From: Syngnathus acus
Taxonomy: Eukaryota; Chordata; Actinopteri; Syngnathiformes; Syngnathidae
Length of the DNA stretch: 64,000 nt
Direction of reading: 5' to 3'
Assembly (NCBI RefSeq): GCF_901709675.1
Contig: NC_051093.1
Span: 310,001 to 374,000, forward strand
In this document: in pieces, positions 30,333 to 39,604 of the stretch
Position numbering within the stretch: position 1 is the first letter of the stretch
How the letters are laid out: each line of letters begins with the position of its first letter
Notes under the pieces: generated by a model
Told to the model about the DNA's origin: nothing
Databases searched by the model: none
The model's input: the letters and a program-made list of their open reading frames with translations, nothing else
Position numbers and translations under genes: made by a program

Positions 30333-32168
30333 ATGTTGGTGAAGAAAACAACGATCCCCACTCCGCTAGGCGAGGGGATGTCCCGGTGTCTCTGCCATCC
30401 TAGTAGCAACGGGGCTCCATATGCCAGATGGATCCTCTGCTGCGTTGTGGTTGGAGCGTGCTATGGTCTATGGACTCAACTGAACAGACCAAGTGACAAT
30501 GTTGACCGTGGAAAACGATGGTCACACGATGAGAACTTTGAGGACTGGTCATGGGATCCCAGAAACCCATACGAAACCAACACTTGGTACCGCTACGTCA
30601 AATTCACTGTGAGATCGCACACACAGGAGGGTTGCTATGTGTGTTCCAGACTCCCTCCTTCCTCCACACAAGTTCACTTGGAGGCCAGAGCAATGAATGT
30701 CACTGAAGCGAAATGCATGGCATCCATGGGAGGAGTTGGATATCAACACCGTGCTGTCACAGTCAGTGATGCCGACCCGTCCCGCCCTGGACTTGCGGAA
30801 GGTACCTGTGATCAGCTTTTCTGGACAAATCTCAATGTGACTGTTAAAGGACGAACATTGCCACAGGTGGCCTACACAGAGCGGCCACCTGGAGTGAACT
30901 ATACGTGTTACATCCAAGGAAGTGAGACCCACAAATGCATTGACAGAGACTGCTCTCCAGGAGGGAACTGGATGGGAGCTTTGGACATCGCCACTGAGTG
31001 TCAGGATAAGAGAGCCATTGCAGGTGGTGAGGGCTCTCCGACCAACATGGCTGCACCATCAGACGGAACATACTTCATACAGAATGGCTGGTGGCTTTGT
31101 GGTCACAAGGTTTATCCGATGCTGCCCGCCAACTGGACAGGAGTGTGTGCACCAGTGTGGGTGACAGACCACACCTACAGGATACAACATCGTCAACTGA
31201 CGACAGCACACAACTCTTCTGGACGTCGACGCAGGGCGATTACAACCTTTGACCCCCATGACCCTGTCTGGGGTGCAAATGTTCCGGACGACCATAAAAT
31301 ATGGCCTGTCGGAAACAAAGTTGTTCATGCGCTTTTTCCTTGGATCGGAGTTGGAAAACAATCTCTCTTCATCGAGACACTGAACTATCGTTTTCAATCC
31401 TTTGTGAACCTCTCACTGCAAGTCGATGATGGACAAAATAGAGAGATCCAGGCTATTAGACTAATGGTCTTGCAAAACAGGATGGTTCTGGACTTGTTGA
31501 CGGCAGCACAAGGTGCTGTGTGCCACATCATTGGGACTTCCTGTTGCACATACATTCCAGGAGATAACGACACGCACATCAAGGAAGCCATGAACTCACT
31601 GAGGAATTTACAGCAGGCCATGTCGGAGGATAACATCCCACATCAATGGGATTTCTTTTCATGGCTATTCTCTGGCGCTTGGTGGCAGTTGCTGTTGAAA
31701 CTTGTGACTCCTGTGCTTGCTGTGCTGGTGTTGTTGTGCTTGTTTACGACCTGTGTTATCCCATGTTTGAAGTCTGCTGTGACAAGGTTTGTGTCTTCTA
31801 CCGTGGCACAAGTACATATACAACTTCTTAGAGATGACGGATGTGATGACTATGACGTGGTGCAAAACGTGGATTGCGTAGATGCTGTTCAGCTCAGCGT
31901 TATTTTACAGAAACTTGATGATTTGACCATCGAAAATGCCTTGCAAGTGATGGGTACAATGATGTACTGTTTCTGTGGGTTTCTTTTTCTTTTTTTATTG
32001 ATAACATTCTGGTCGCCTAAGGCAGAGGGGCCGTGTAACTCTTTCCCTGCATTTAATCTGGCCGCAGGTTTTTCAGTTGCACACAAAATTTGGACTGGAG
32101 CATTGAGGGAAATACCTCGTCTTCACTGGAGATTATTGCTGTCATTGTATTTTCTTTCTTATGTTTGA
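30333..32168 (+). CDS. env: Retroviral envelope glycoprotein, intact frame
   Basis: An open frame of 611 codons encodes a gamma-type Env, which in retroviruses mediates receptor binding and membrane fusion. Visible features: an uncharged signal-like segment at residues about 33-47, an SU CxxC motif (CYVC, 101-104), several N-x-S/T sites, a basic cleavage-type site (RRRR, 298-301), the TM CX6CC motif (397-405) preceded by an LQNR-type segment, and a membrane anchor at about 452-478. CxxC plus CX6CC is the covalently linked SU-TM type. The tail is unusual: about 130 residues with a second hydrophobic stretch at 543-560. It lies in a young, pol-less provirus, so an open frame need not mean a host function. 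Start chosen as the first ATG, matching copy 1. Confidence 0.88.
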   Translation: MLVKKTTIPTPLGEGMSRCLCHPSSNGAPYARWILCCVVVGACYGLWTQLNRPSDNVDRGKRWSHDENFEDWSWDPRNPYETNTWYRYVKFTVRSHTQEGCYVCSRLPPSSTQVHLEARAMNVTEAKCMASMGGVGYQHRAVTVSDADPSRPGLAEGTCDQLFWTNLNVTVKGRTLPQVAYTERPPGVNYTCYIQGSETHKCIDRDCSPGGNWMGALDIATECQDKRAIAGGEGSPTNMAAPSDGTYFIQNGWWLCGHKVYPMLPANWTGVCAPVWVTDHTYRIQHRQLTTAHNSSGRRRRAITTFDPHDPVWGANVPDDHKIWPVGNKVVHALFPWIGVGKQSLFIETLNYRFQSFVNLSLQVDDGQNREIQAIRLMVLQNRMVLDLLTAAQGAVCHIIGTSCCTYIPGDNDTHIKEAMNSLRNLQQAMSEDNIPHQWDFFSWLFSGAWWQLLLKLVTPVLAVLVLLCLFTTCVIPCLKSAVTRFVSSTVAQVHIQLLRDDGCDDYDVVQNVDCVDAVQLSVILQKLDDLTIENALQVMGTMMYCFCGFLFLFLLITFWSPKAEGPCNSFPAFNLAAGFSVAHKIWTGALREIPRLHWRLLLSLYFLSYV

Positions 32169-32211
32169 TTGATCGGGATTGACATACTCATATGATAAAA
32201 CAGGAGGGATA

Positions 32212-32639
32212 TGTTAGGGTTTGCAGAATATCTTCATCGTATGATTATGTTGGAATGTAACCTGTAATAATTTACCTAGCTTGTCCTGTCTTAACAAAAG
32301 TAGTAGACCAAAGTGCTAAGATCTTTTCACCTGATTGACTAGCTGCAGAGGAAGCAATCAAAGTTGCTTTGTTTACACAAAGTCGTAAAAGGCCCCCTGC
32401 TGTGCTTTGATCAGCAGGGAAGCGGCTTCACCCCATCCTGTGTTCCCACACCCCCACTTTCAACCCCACTCTGTTTCTTCTCAATAAATATGCACCTGAT
32501 GAGGCCTGAGTCAGACTTCATTCGACCATTGCTGTAAGCACAGCGACGAGTGAACTCTCCACCTGCAGGTGTCTGAAACGACTAACTTGTCTCCAGTGTG
32601 GTTCTTGCAAAATAAGTTAGAGTGAGCACTACCCTAACA
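32212..32639 (+). mobile_element. 3' LTR of retroviral copy 2
   Basis: A 428-bp LTR, TGTTAGGGTT to CCTAACA, follows a purine-rich tract. AATAAA is at 32483. The right flank CTCAC (32640-32644) equals the duplication around the solo LTR. One base differs from the solo LTR. Confidence 0.92.
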
Positions 32640-32662
32640 CTCACCTCAGATAAAATGATGTA

Positions 32663-34274
32663 CAGTGCCTTGCGAAAGTATTCGGCCCCCTTGAACTTTT
32701 CAACATTTCGCCACATTTCAGGCTTCAAACATAAAGATATAAAATTTTAATTTTTTGTCAAGAATCAACAACAAGTGGGACACAATCGTGAAGTGGAACG
32801 AAATTTATTGGATAATTTAAACTTTTTTAACAAATAAAAAACTGAAAAGTGGGGCGTGCAATATTATTCGGCCCCTTTACTTTCAGTGCAGCAAACTCAC
32901 TCCAGAAGTTCAGTGAGGATCTTTGAATGATCCAATGTTGTCCTAAATGGCTGATGATGATAAATAGAATGCTCCTGCGTGTAATCAAGTCTCCGTATAA
33001 ATGCACCTGCTCTTTGATAGTCTCAGGTTTCTGTTTAAAGCGCAGAGAGAACCATGAAGACAAAGGAACACACCAGGCAGGTCCGAGATACTGTTGTGGA
33101 GAAGTTTAAAGCCGGATTTGGATACAAAAAAGATTTCCCAAGCTTTAAACATCTCAAGGAGCACTGTGCAAGCAATTATATTGAAATGGAAGGAGTATCA
33201 GACCACTGCAAATCTACCAAGACCCGGCCGTCCCTCCAAACTTTCATCTCAAACAAGGAGAAGACTGATCAGAGATGCAGCCAAGAGGCCCATGATCACT
33301 CTGGATGAACTGCAGATAACTACAGCTGAGGTGGGAGAGTCTGTCCATAGGCCAACAATCAGTCGTGCACTGCACAAATCTGGCCTTTATGTAAGAGTGT
33401 CAAGAAGAAAGCCATTTCTCAAAGATATCCATAAAAAGTCTCGTTTAAAGTTTGCCACAAGCCACCTGGGAGACACACCAAACATGTGGAAGAAGGTGCT
33501 CTGGTCAGATGAAACCAAAATCGAACTTTTTGGCCACAATGCAAAACGATATGTTTGGCGTAAAAGCAACACAGCTCATCACCCTGAACACACCATCCCC
33601 ACTGTCAAACATGGTGGTGGCAGCATCATGGTTTGGGCCTGCTTTTCTTCAGCAGGGACAGGGAAGATGGCTAAAATTGATGGGAAGATGGATGGAGCCA
33701 AATGCAGGACCATTCTGGAAGAAAACCTGTTGGAGTCTGCAAAAGACCTGAGACTGGGACGGAGATTTATCTTCCATCAGGACAATGATCCAAAACATTA
33801 AGCCAAATCTACAATGGAATGGTTCACAAATAGACGTATCCAGGTGTTAGAATGGCCAAGTCAAAGTCCAGACCTGAATCCAATCGAGAATCTGTGGAAA
33901 GAACTGAAGACTGCTGTTCACAAACGCTCTCCATCCAACCTCACTGAGCTCGAGCTGTTTTGCAAGGAAGAATGGGCAAGAATTCCAGTCTCTCGATGTG
34001 CAAAACTGATAGAGACATACCCCAAGCGACTTGCAGCTGTAATTGCAGCAACGTATTAGCGCAAGGGGGCCGAATAATATTGCACGTCCCACTTTTCAGT
34101 TTTTTATTTGTTAAAAAGTTCAAATTATCCAATAAATTTCGTTCCACTTCACGATTGTGTCCCACTTGTTGATTCTTGACAACAAATTTCAATTTTATAT
34201 CTTTATGTTTGAAGCCTGAAATGTGGCGAAATGTTGAAAAGTTCAAGGGGGCCGAATACTTTCGCAAGGCACTG
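32663..34274 (+). mobile_element. Tc1-type transposon, copy 1
   Basis: The 1,612-bp element runs from CAGTGCCTTGCGAAAGTATT to AATACTTTCGCAAGGCACTG with TA at 32661-32662 and 34275-34276. The inverted repeats are about 220 bp and contain the internal GGGGCCGAATAATATTGCAC, an IR/DR-type layout. It carries one transposase gene. Inserted in the LINE endonuclease, splitting the codons for MMYICGDFN. Confidence 0.95.
33054..34059 (+). pseudogene. Tc1 transposase, one frameshift and one stop
   Basis: ATG at 33054 starts MKTKEHTRQVRDTVVEKF. An extra base in an A-run near 33130 shifts the frame; it resumes KKISQALNISRSTVQ (paired helix-turn-helix DNA-binding part), then PRPGRPSKLSSQTRRR (GRPR-like hook). 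The DDE catalytic domain shows VLWSDETKIELF, QDNDPKH and [10 protein letters not shown], the DD34E triad. TAA at 33799-33801 replaces a Lys codon right after DNDPKH. The C-terminus ends IAATY. About 340 residues is normal for Tc1. Two small lesions make it inactive. Confidence 0.93.
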
Positions 34275-34649
34275 TATATTTGTGGGGATTTCAATATTAA
34301 TTTAATAAAAGCAAATGAACATAAACCCACCTATGAGTTTCTAAACACTATGTATTGTTTACACTTGCACCCTAAAAGTACATGACTTACTAGAATAACA
34401 TCTGCTACATTGATTGACAATATAGTTACAAATGATGTAGCCAATGACTCTGTTATGGACTTCTAGTCACCGATATCAGTGATTACTTGCCAATATTTAT
34501 CACTTTTAATACCAAATCTAATCTGCAGGAGATCAACAAGAATACAATTTGGAAAAGTGTCAAGTCTTAATGCACTAAAAAATGACTTAATTAAGCAGAA
34601 TTGGACTGAGTTTTATTGCAGTATTATCACAACTCGTCCCCGGTCCCGA

Positions 34650-35035
34650 ATGCCGCCGATTGCGGTTCTGACTCCCCAAATGCCACCGATTGCAGCTCTG
34701 ACTCCCAGAATGCTGCCAATTGCGGTTCTGTTCCCGAGTTTCCGCCGATTGCAGTTCTGTTCCCGAGTTTCCGCCGATTGGGGTTCTGTTCCCGAGCTTC
34801 CGCCGATTGCGGTTCTGTTCCCGAGTTTCCGCCGATTGCGGTTCTGTTTCCGGGTTTCCGAGTTTCCGCCGATTGCTGTTCTGTTCCCGAGTATCCGCTG
34901 ATTGCGGTTCTGTTCCCGTGTTTCCGCCGATTGCGGTTCTGTTTCCGAGTTTCCGCCGATTGCGGTTCTGTTCCCGAGTTTCCGCCGATTGCGGTTCTGT
35001 TCCAGAGTTTCTGCCGAGCGCAGTTCTGTTTCCCC
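34650..35035 (+). repeat. 29-bp minisatellite in gypsy remnant
   Basis: About 13 imperfect units of TTCCCGAGTTTCCGCCGATT followed by GCGGTTCTG. The unit length is not a multiple of three and open frames through it in several frames are artefacts of the repeat. The left-most units are diverged (AATGCCGCCGATTGCGGTTC). Confidence 0.9.
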
Positions 35036-35201
35036 ATTTGCCGCAGTGCGCGGGTAAGACTTTGCTGCTGCCAGTTCGTACTTTGCCACAGACCAGTGGG
35101 GTCATTTGGACTGGTGCGCTTACGCCCCCCCCCTCCTGCGCACACCGTGTGGGGGTTAGTTTTTTTTGGGACGTCGGGAGCCGGCCCTTGTGGGGGTGTA
35201 C

Positions 35202-35575
35202 TGTCACGACTCGTCTCCGGTCATTCCATTGTGTGTACATTTTGTCATAGTTTCTGTTCGTGTGTCTGTGTTCCTGTGCCCCTCCCCTCCTGTGTGCCCA
35301 TGATCAGTGTAATCACCCTCACCTGCCTCTCGTTGCATGTCTCGTATTTCCTCTTATTGCATGTCCTGTCTGTGTGTCACTCCCTGTCGGATTGTTCTTG
35401 TTTCTCGTCTCTTGTCTCCAGTCTCTGTCTCCTGTCTTTGTTTATGTTAGTTTCTGTTCCTGTCTGCGAGTTGGTCGGTCTGTTCCCCTTCATCCTCCAT
35501 TCCAATTCCCTTTTCCCTCAATAAACCCTGGTCCAAGCTGTATTTGGTCGCCTGGCTCCATTCCATTCTGTGACA
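35202..35575 (+). mobile_element. Gypsy-type LTR
   Basis: A 374-bp LTR begins TGTCACGACTCG and ends TTCTGTGACA. AATAAACCCTGGTCCAAGCT with the polyadenylation signal at about 35520 is a form I recall from fish gypsy LTRs. Confidence 0.82.
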
Positions 35576-35627
35576 AGTAATGATGTCGATAAAGCTTATT
35601 GTATATTCCTTAACTTATTGTGTGAAG

Positions 35628-38600
35628 GCGATGGCCTTCACACATATGTTATTCTACACCATTCACTTTATTATTATTAGTGTGAAGGTGTGTAGTAGTG
35701 TCGTGTGTGTTCCATCAGCACACAGGGCGTGTGATGCGTCAGTGCAGTAGTGTTGGAGTAGTAGTGCCTGTAGTTTGTGCATGCTGCATGCTGCCTCTGC
35801 TTGCCACTTTTCTGCTTTCAGCTACCGCCACCGGCTAGCCCTCTCTTTCCGGGGGTGAAAAGAGGAGCCGAGTGTATAAGCCTCCTCAGCCGGTACACAG
35901 CCTCTCCATTGCCAAGACTTGCACACGCCTCCTCGTGGCCACTCACGGCAACTGTGTAACACAGGCTAAGTTGTGCAGGATCTCGGAGCAGCAGTGGGCC
36001 CCAGAGATGTGGCATGTAGGCCCACCGGTGTGTGGACACGCCCTACTGCCCATCAACTACTGTCCCGGCTGTGGGTAAACAGCTCCAGCTATGGGTAAAT
36101 AGTGAAGACCTCAACGGTGGACTAGGCGGAGGATGATGGCTGACCTAAGGGGTGGCGTCACAACGGCTGGGAAGGCGGATGAAGGCTGCAGCAGAAAAGG
36201 GTCACCAGTCGTCTTGGTCTCCTTGCCACTGGACTCTGACCCCGATCTGTCAAGGACAGTGTGGTGACTGTCTGTGCACCTGTCTCCCCACTTTAAACAA
36301 AGTCACGCACAGGCGTCTTTTTCAGGGAATCCACCTTACATCCCGGATTAAAGTCCTGTGGCGACCAGTAAGTGGCAACGGGGGCAGGATTGTGAAGTCT
36401 GGAAGCCCCAAGTCACAAGCTGGCACATCAGGCTTGGATGTTAGATGATCGTTGGGCTCTTGGACCGAAGCAGAAAGAGCTCTTTGGTAGCTGCATCCAC
36501 GACTGAGCAGCCCTTTTTAGGATCCACTCTGCTCACCCCTGAGGGGGAAGGGGCTAGAAAAGGTGCCCTAAACATAGCCTGCCTCAAACCTCCCGACTGG
36601 ATTACCGCGTTCAGAGGGATCACCAATATGCGGTCGAAAACACAGAAACATGAATTTTGGAGCATGGAATGTGCACACACTAATGGACAGTGTAACCAGT
36701 GATAGGCCGGAGAGGAGAACCGCCATCATTGCCAGGGAACTGAGAAGATGCCGGATTGACATAGCTGCTCTTTCAGAAACCTGACGGGCAGAGGAAGGTC
36801 ATCTGAAGGAGGAAAAGGGTGGATACACTTTCTTCTGGAAAGGAAAGGCCACAGATGAGCCTAGGATCCATGGGGTTGGTTTTGCCATCAAGAACCAACT
36901 GATCAGTCAGCTCTCTGAACTCCCTGTGGGAATTAGTGAGCGCCTGATGACCCTCCGTCTGGTGCTGGCCAACAACCAGACGGCAACAGTTCTTAGTGCT
37001 GATGCACCTACCCTCGTTTCCGATGAGGACAAAAAAGAGGCCTTCTATGCCTGTCTGGATGAGGTATTGTCAAAAATCCCCAAGGAGGACAAGATTATTA
37101 TATTGGGAGATTTCAATGCCAGAGTGGGCCGGGACCACCACCTCTGGAAGGGCACCATTGGAAAGGAAGGCATTGGAAACATCAACTCCAACGGGGTTTT
37201 GCTTCTTAGCAAATGTGCTCAATACGACCTTACCATCACCAATACCATCTTTCGCCAGAAGAACAAACTCAAGGGTTCATGGAGACACCCTCGCTCTAAA
37301 CAATGGCATCTTATTGACTCTGTCATTGTCAGAGCCAGGGATCAGCGCGACGTGAGCATCACAAAAGCCATGATGGATTCAGAGGCCTGCTGGACAGATC
37401 ACCGCCTGATACGATCCACGATGTCCATCAGACTCAAGAGGAAGAGGAGACTGCAAAAGAAGCTGAGCCGGCAGAGACTAAACCTCGAGACCCTGAACAA
37501 CACTGCCGCCCTTCAGCTGTTTCAGGCCTCTCTTGGAGAAAGCCTCAATCAGGAATACCCTGAGGACATTGAAGAACACTGGAGCCTGCTCAAGTCTTCC
37601 ATCCTCGACACCTGCCGTGCCACTCTCGGGTACAAGGCCAGAAAGCATCAGAACTGGTTTGATGAGAACGACACAGAGATAGAACAGCTCATCTCCAAGA
37701 AAAGGGAAACCTTTCGTGTCTGGCAAAATGACATCACCTGCACAGCAAAGAGACAGGCTCACTCCAGAGCCAAGGCTGACGTCCAGAGCCGGGTGAGACA
37801 GATTAAAAACTCCTGGTGGACAGAAAGGGCACTAGAAATCCAGAGTTTGGCAGACTCTGGTGACACCAGAGGCTTTTTCAGCGCTACTAAGGCTGTCTAC
37901 GGCCCAAGCCATCGCGGCCAAAACCCCCTACGCTCTAAAGACGGGCAGGAGCTGTTGAAGGACAATGAGTCCATAAACAACCGGTGGAGAGAGCACTTTC
38001 AGGAACTCCTCAACCGTGACAGCACAACTTAGTCAGATTTCCTCAGTCACATCCCTCAGAGTCCCATCAGGGAAGACATGGGTGAACCTCCCACTTTAGT
38101 AGAGGTCCAAGATGGCATCAGGAGCCTGAAGAACAACAAGGCCTCTGGGCCAGATGGGATCCCAGCTGAGGTCCTAAAGGAAGGTGGACTAGAGCTCCAG
38201 CGCCACCTCCATTCCCTCTTTCTGAAGGTCTGGGAAAAGGAAGTACTCCCCTCGGAGCACAGGGATGCTCTGATAGTGACCATTTTCAAGAAAGGGGACA
38301 AAGCGGATTGCGGAAACTATAGGGGCATCTCGCTCCTTTCAACAGTTGGCAAAGTACTTGCTCGTGTTCTTGCCAATCGCCTACTGCCACTGTCTGAGGA
38401 AGTTCTCCCAGAATCGCAGTGCGGTTTTCGCCCATCTAGAAGCACTGCAGACATGATATTTACAGCACGCCAACTCCAGGGGAAATGCCGTGAGCATAAA
38501 CAGCCTTTGTTCATGGCTTTCATAGACCTGACAAAAGCCTTTGACACGGTGGATCGCCAGGCCCTATGGAGCATCCTTCTGAGGTATGGTTGCCCGGACA

Positions 38601-38760
38601 AATACGTCAGAATACTGCGTTTATTACATGACGGAATGACAGCCACAGTGCTCAACAACAGCTCCTTGACTGAGCCTTTCACTGTCGAGATGCATTATTG
38701 CACCCACCCTGTTCTCTGTCTTCATTGCCGCCATACTACCACACGGAATCCCAATATGGT
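35628..38760 (+). mobile_element. RTE-like LINE, 3' truncated
   Basis: An untranslated stretch of about 1 kb (35700-36650) precedes an endonuclease-RT frame that breaks off in the RT. Left of it, 35622-35700 carries one unit of the hairpin repeat that also follows the RT at 38975-39600. 35776-36640 holds nothing else I recognise beyond short spurious frames. Confidence 0.75.
36650..38760 (+). pseudogene. RTE-like endonuclease-reverse transcriptase, nearly open
   Basis: From ATG at 36650 the frame reads FGAWNVHTLMD, RCRIDIAALSET (stop TGA at 36781 follows), GDFNARVGRDHHLW and SWRHPRSKQWHLIDSV (endonuclease), then a linker, a stop TAG at 38030, and RT blocks in the same frame: NNKASGPDGIPAEVLKEGG, GNYRGISLLSTVGKVLARVL, SQCGFRPSRSTADMIF, FIDLTKAFDTVDRQALW. 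At 38687 a small deletion removes the Q of the KQGC block and shifts the frame (CVIAPTLFS appears in another frame); the YxDD region is missing. Apart from two stops it is well preserved. Such endonuclease regions are often labelled craniofacial development protein 2-like. Confidence 0.85.
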
Positions 38761-38974
38761 ACAGAATCATTTTTCCCGCTTGTTTTTTTAACGCTCATCA
38801 TTTTCCCCATTTATTTTATTCTTCATCATTCATCATCATTTATTTCCCTTTTTATTTTTCCCGCTTATCATTTTTAACGCTCATCGTTTTCAACGCTTTA
38901 CGTTTTTCGCATTCAGCGTTCCCCAAGCATTTTCAGCCTTCGCCTTCACACGCAATTTCTCCAGAAATTGCAAT

Positions 38975-39600
38975 TCTAGTTGTGTGAAGGCGATGGCCTT
39001 CACACATATTTTATTCTACACCATTCACTTTATTATTATTGTGTGAAGGCGATGGCCTTCACACATGTTATTCTACACCATTCACTATTATTATTAGTGT
39101 GAAGGTGAAGACCTTCACACTATTGTTATTCCTGTCCTTTATTGTGTGAAGGCAATGGCCTTCTCACATATGTTATTCTACACCATTCACTTCACTTGTT
39201 ATTCTACTTTATTATTGTGTGAAGGCAAATACCTTCACACTATTGTTATTCCTGTCCATTATTATTAGTGTGAAGGTGAAGACCTTCACACTATTGTTAT
39301 TCCTGTCCTTTATTATTATTAGTGTGAAGGTGAAGACCTTCACACTATTGTTATTCCTGTCCTTTATTATTATTGTGTGAAGGCAATGGATTTCACACGT
39401 TATTCTACACCATTTAGTTTATTATTGTGCGAAGGCGATGGCCTTCACACAGATGTTATTCTACACCATTCACTTTATTATTATTATTATTATTAGTCCT
39501 GTCCTTTATTATTAGTGTGAAGGTGAAGAGCTACACACTATTGTTATTCCTGTCCTTTATTAGTGTAAAGGTGAAGACCTTCACACTATTGTTATTCTTG
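38975..39600. repeat. Satellite of short hairpins, about 53-bp period
   Basis: About eleven units contain GTGTGAAGGCGATGGCCTTC plus ACAC or variants, each a near-perfect palindrome with a 3-4 base loop, separated by TATTGTTATTCCTGTCCTTT-type spacers. Stem changes are often paired: GGC...GCC in some units, GGT...ACC in others. To the left, CGCCTTCACAC at 38941 and GTGTGAAGGCG at 38982 form a larger inverted repeat around GCAATTTCT/AGAAATTGC. One unit also lies at 35622. Confidence 0.85.
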
Positions 39601-39604
39601 TCCT

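Larger units (their letters stand above)
26592..32639 (+). mobile_element. Gamma-type endogenous retrovirus, pol-less copy 2 with intact env
   Basis: The order is the last 57 bp of a 5' LTR, primer site, splice donor, leader repeats, gag with an internal deletion, filler, integrase C-terminal remnant, intact env, polypurine tract (ACAGGAGGGATA near 32200) and a full 3' LTR. Protease, reverse transcriptase and RNase H are missing, as in copy 1. The near identity of the solo LTR and the 3' LTR implies recent activity. Replication would need enzymes supplied by another virus. The 5' LTR is cut at 26592 and adjoins duplicated LINE sequence. Confidence 0.9.
34624..35575 (+). mobile_element. Ty3/gypsy remnant: 5' LTR stub, minisatellite, 3' LTR
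   Basis: The duplication AGTA lies at 34620-34623 and 35576-35579. The first 20 bp (ATCACAACTCGTCCCCGG) resemble the start of the LTR at 35202 (TGTCACGACTCGTCTCCGG). Between them lie a minisatellite and about 160 bp ending in a purine-rich tract (TTGTGGGGGTGTAC). Removing the insert restores the LINE codons FYCSNDVDKAY. No gag or pol remains. Confidence 0.82.
25641..35627 (+). mobile_element. CR1/Jockey-type LINE (endonuclease part), heavily interrupted
   Basis: This LINE starts in its endonuclease and is split by a solo LTR, a provirus, a Tc1 element and a gypsy remnant. Its pieces are 25641-25980, 26409-26586 (a duplicate), 32640-32662, 34275-34623 and 35576-35627. Related throughout to the LINE at 48419-58820 (for example WTEFYCSNDVDKAY against WKKVYVGDVNEAY). 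It ends where the RTE-like element begins. No RT domain of this copy is identified. Confidence 0.82.
25670..35627 (+). pseudogene. LINE endonuclease, split
   Basis: Frames read MIIAVTETWMNEERWTDFVL, GGGVALFIESSHQCKI, IIISCVYRAPGSCLETF (25670-25980), then SDKMMYICGDFNINLIKAN (Tc1 splits the TAT codon at 32661), LTRITSATLIDNIVTNDVA, and NWTEFYCSNDVDKAYCIFLN across the gypsy remnant at 34624-35575. These are the APE endonuclease blocks of a LINE ORF2. The second copy of the right part has a TGA where the first has AGA (near 34382). Confidence 0.78.

Noticed and set aside
30333-32168. Domesticated host envelope (syncytin-like) gene
   Set aside because: The frame sits in a provirus with nearly identical LTR copies, so youth alone can explain its integrity; no evidence here for host use.
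34587-35240. Long ORFs in several frames on both strands (up to about 300 codons)
   Set aside because: They cross the 29-bp minisatellite and the LTR; simultaneous open frames in many phases are a property of the repeat.
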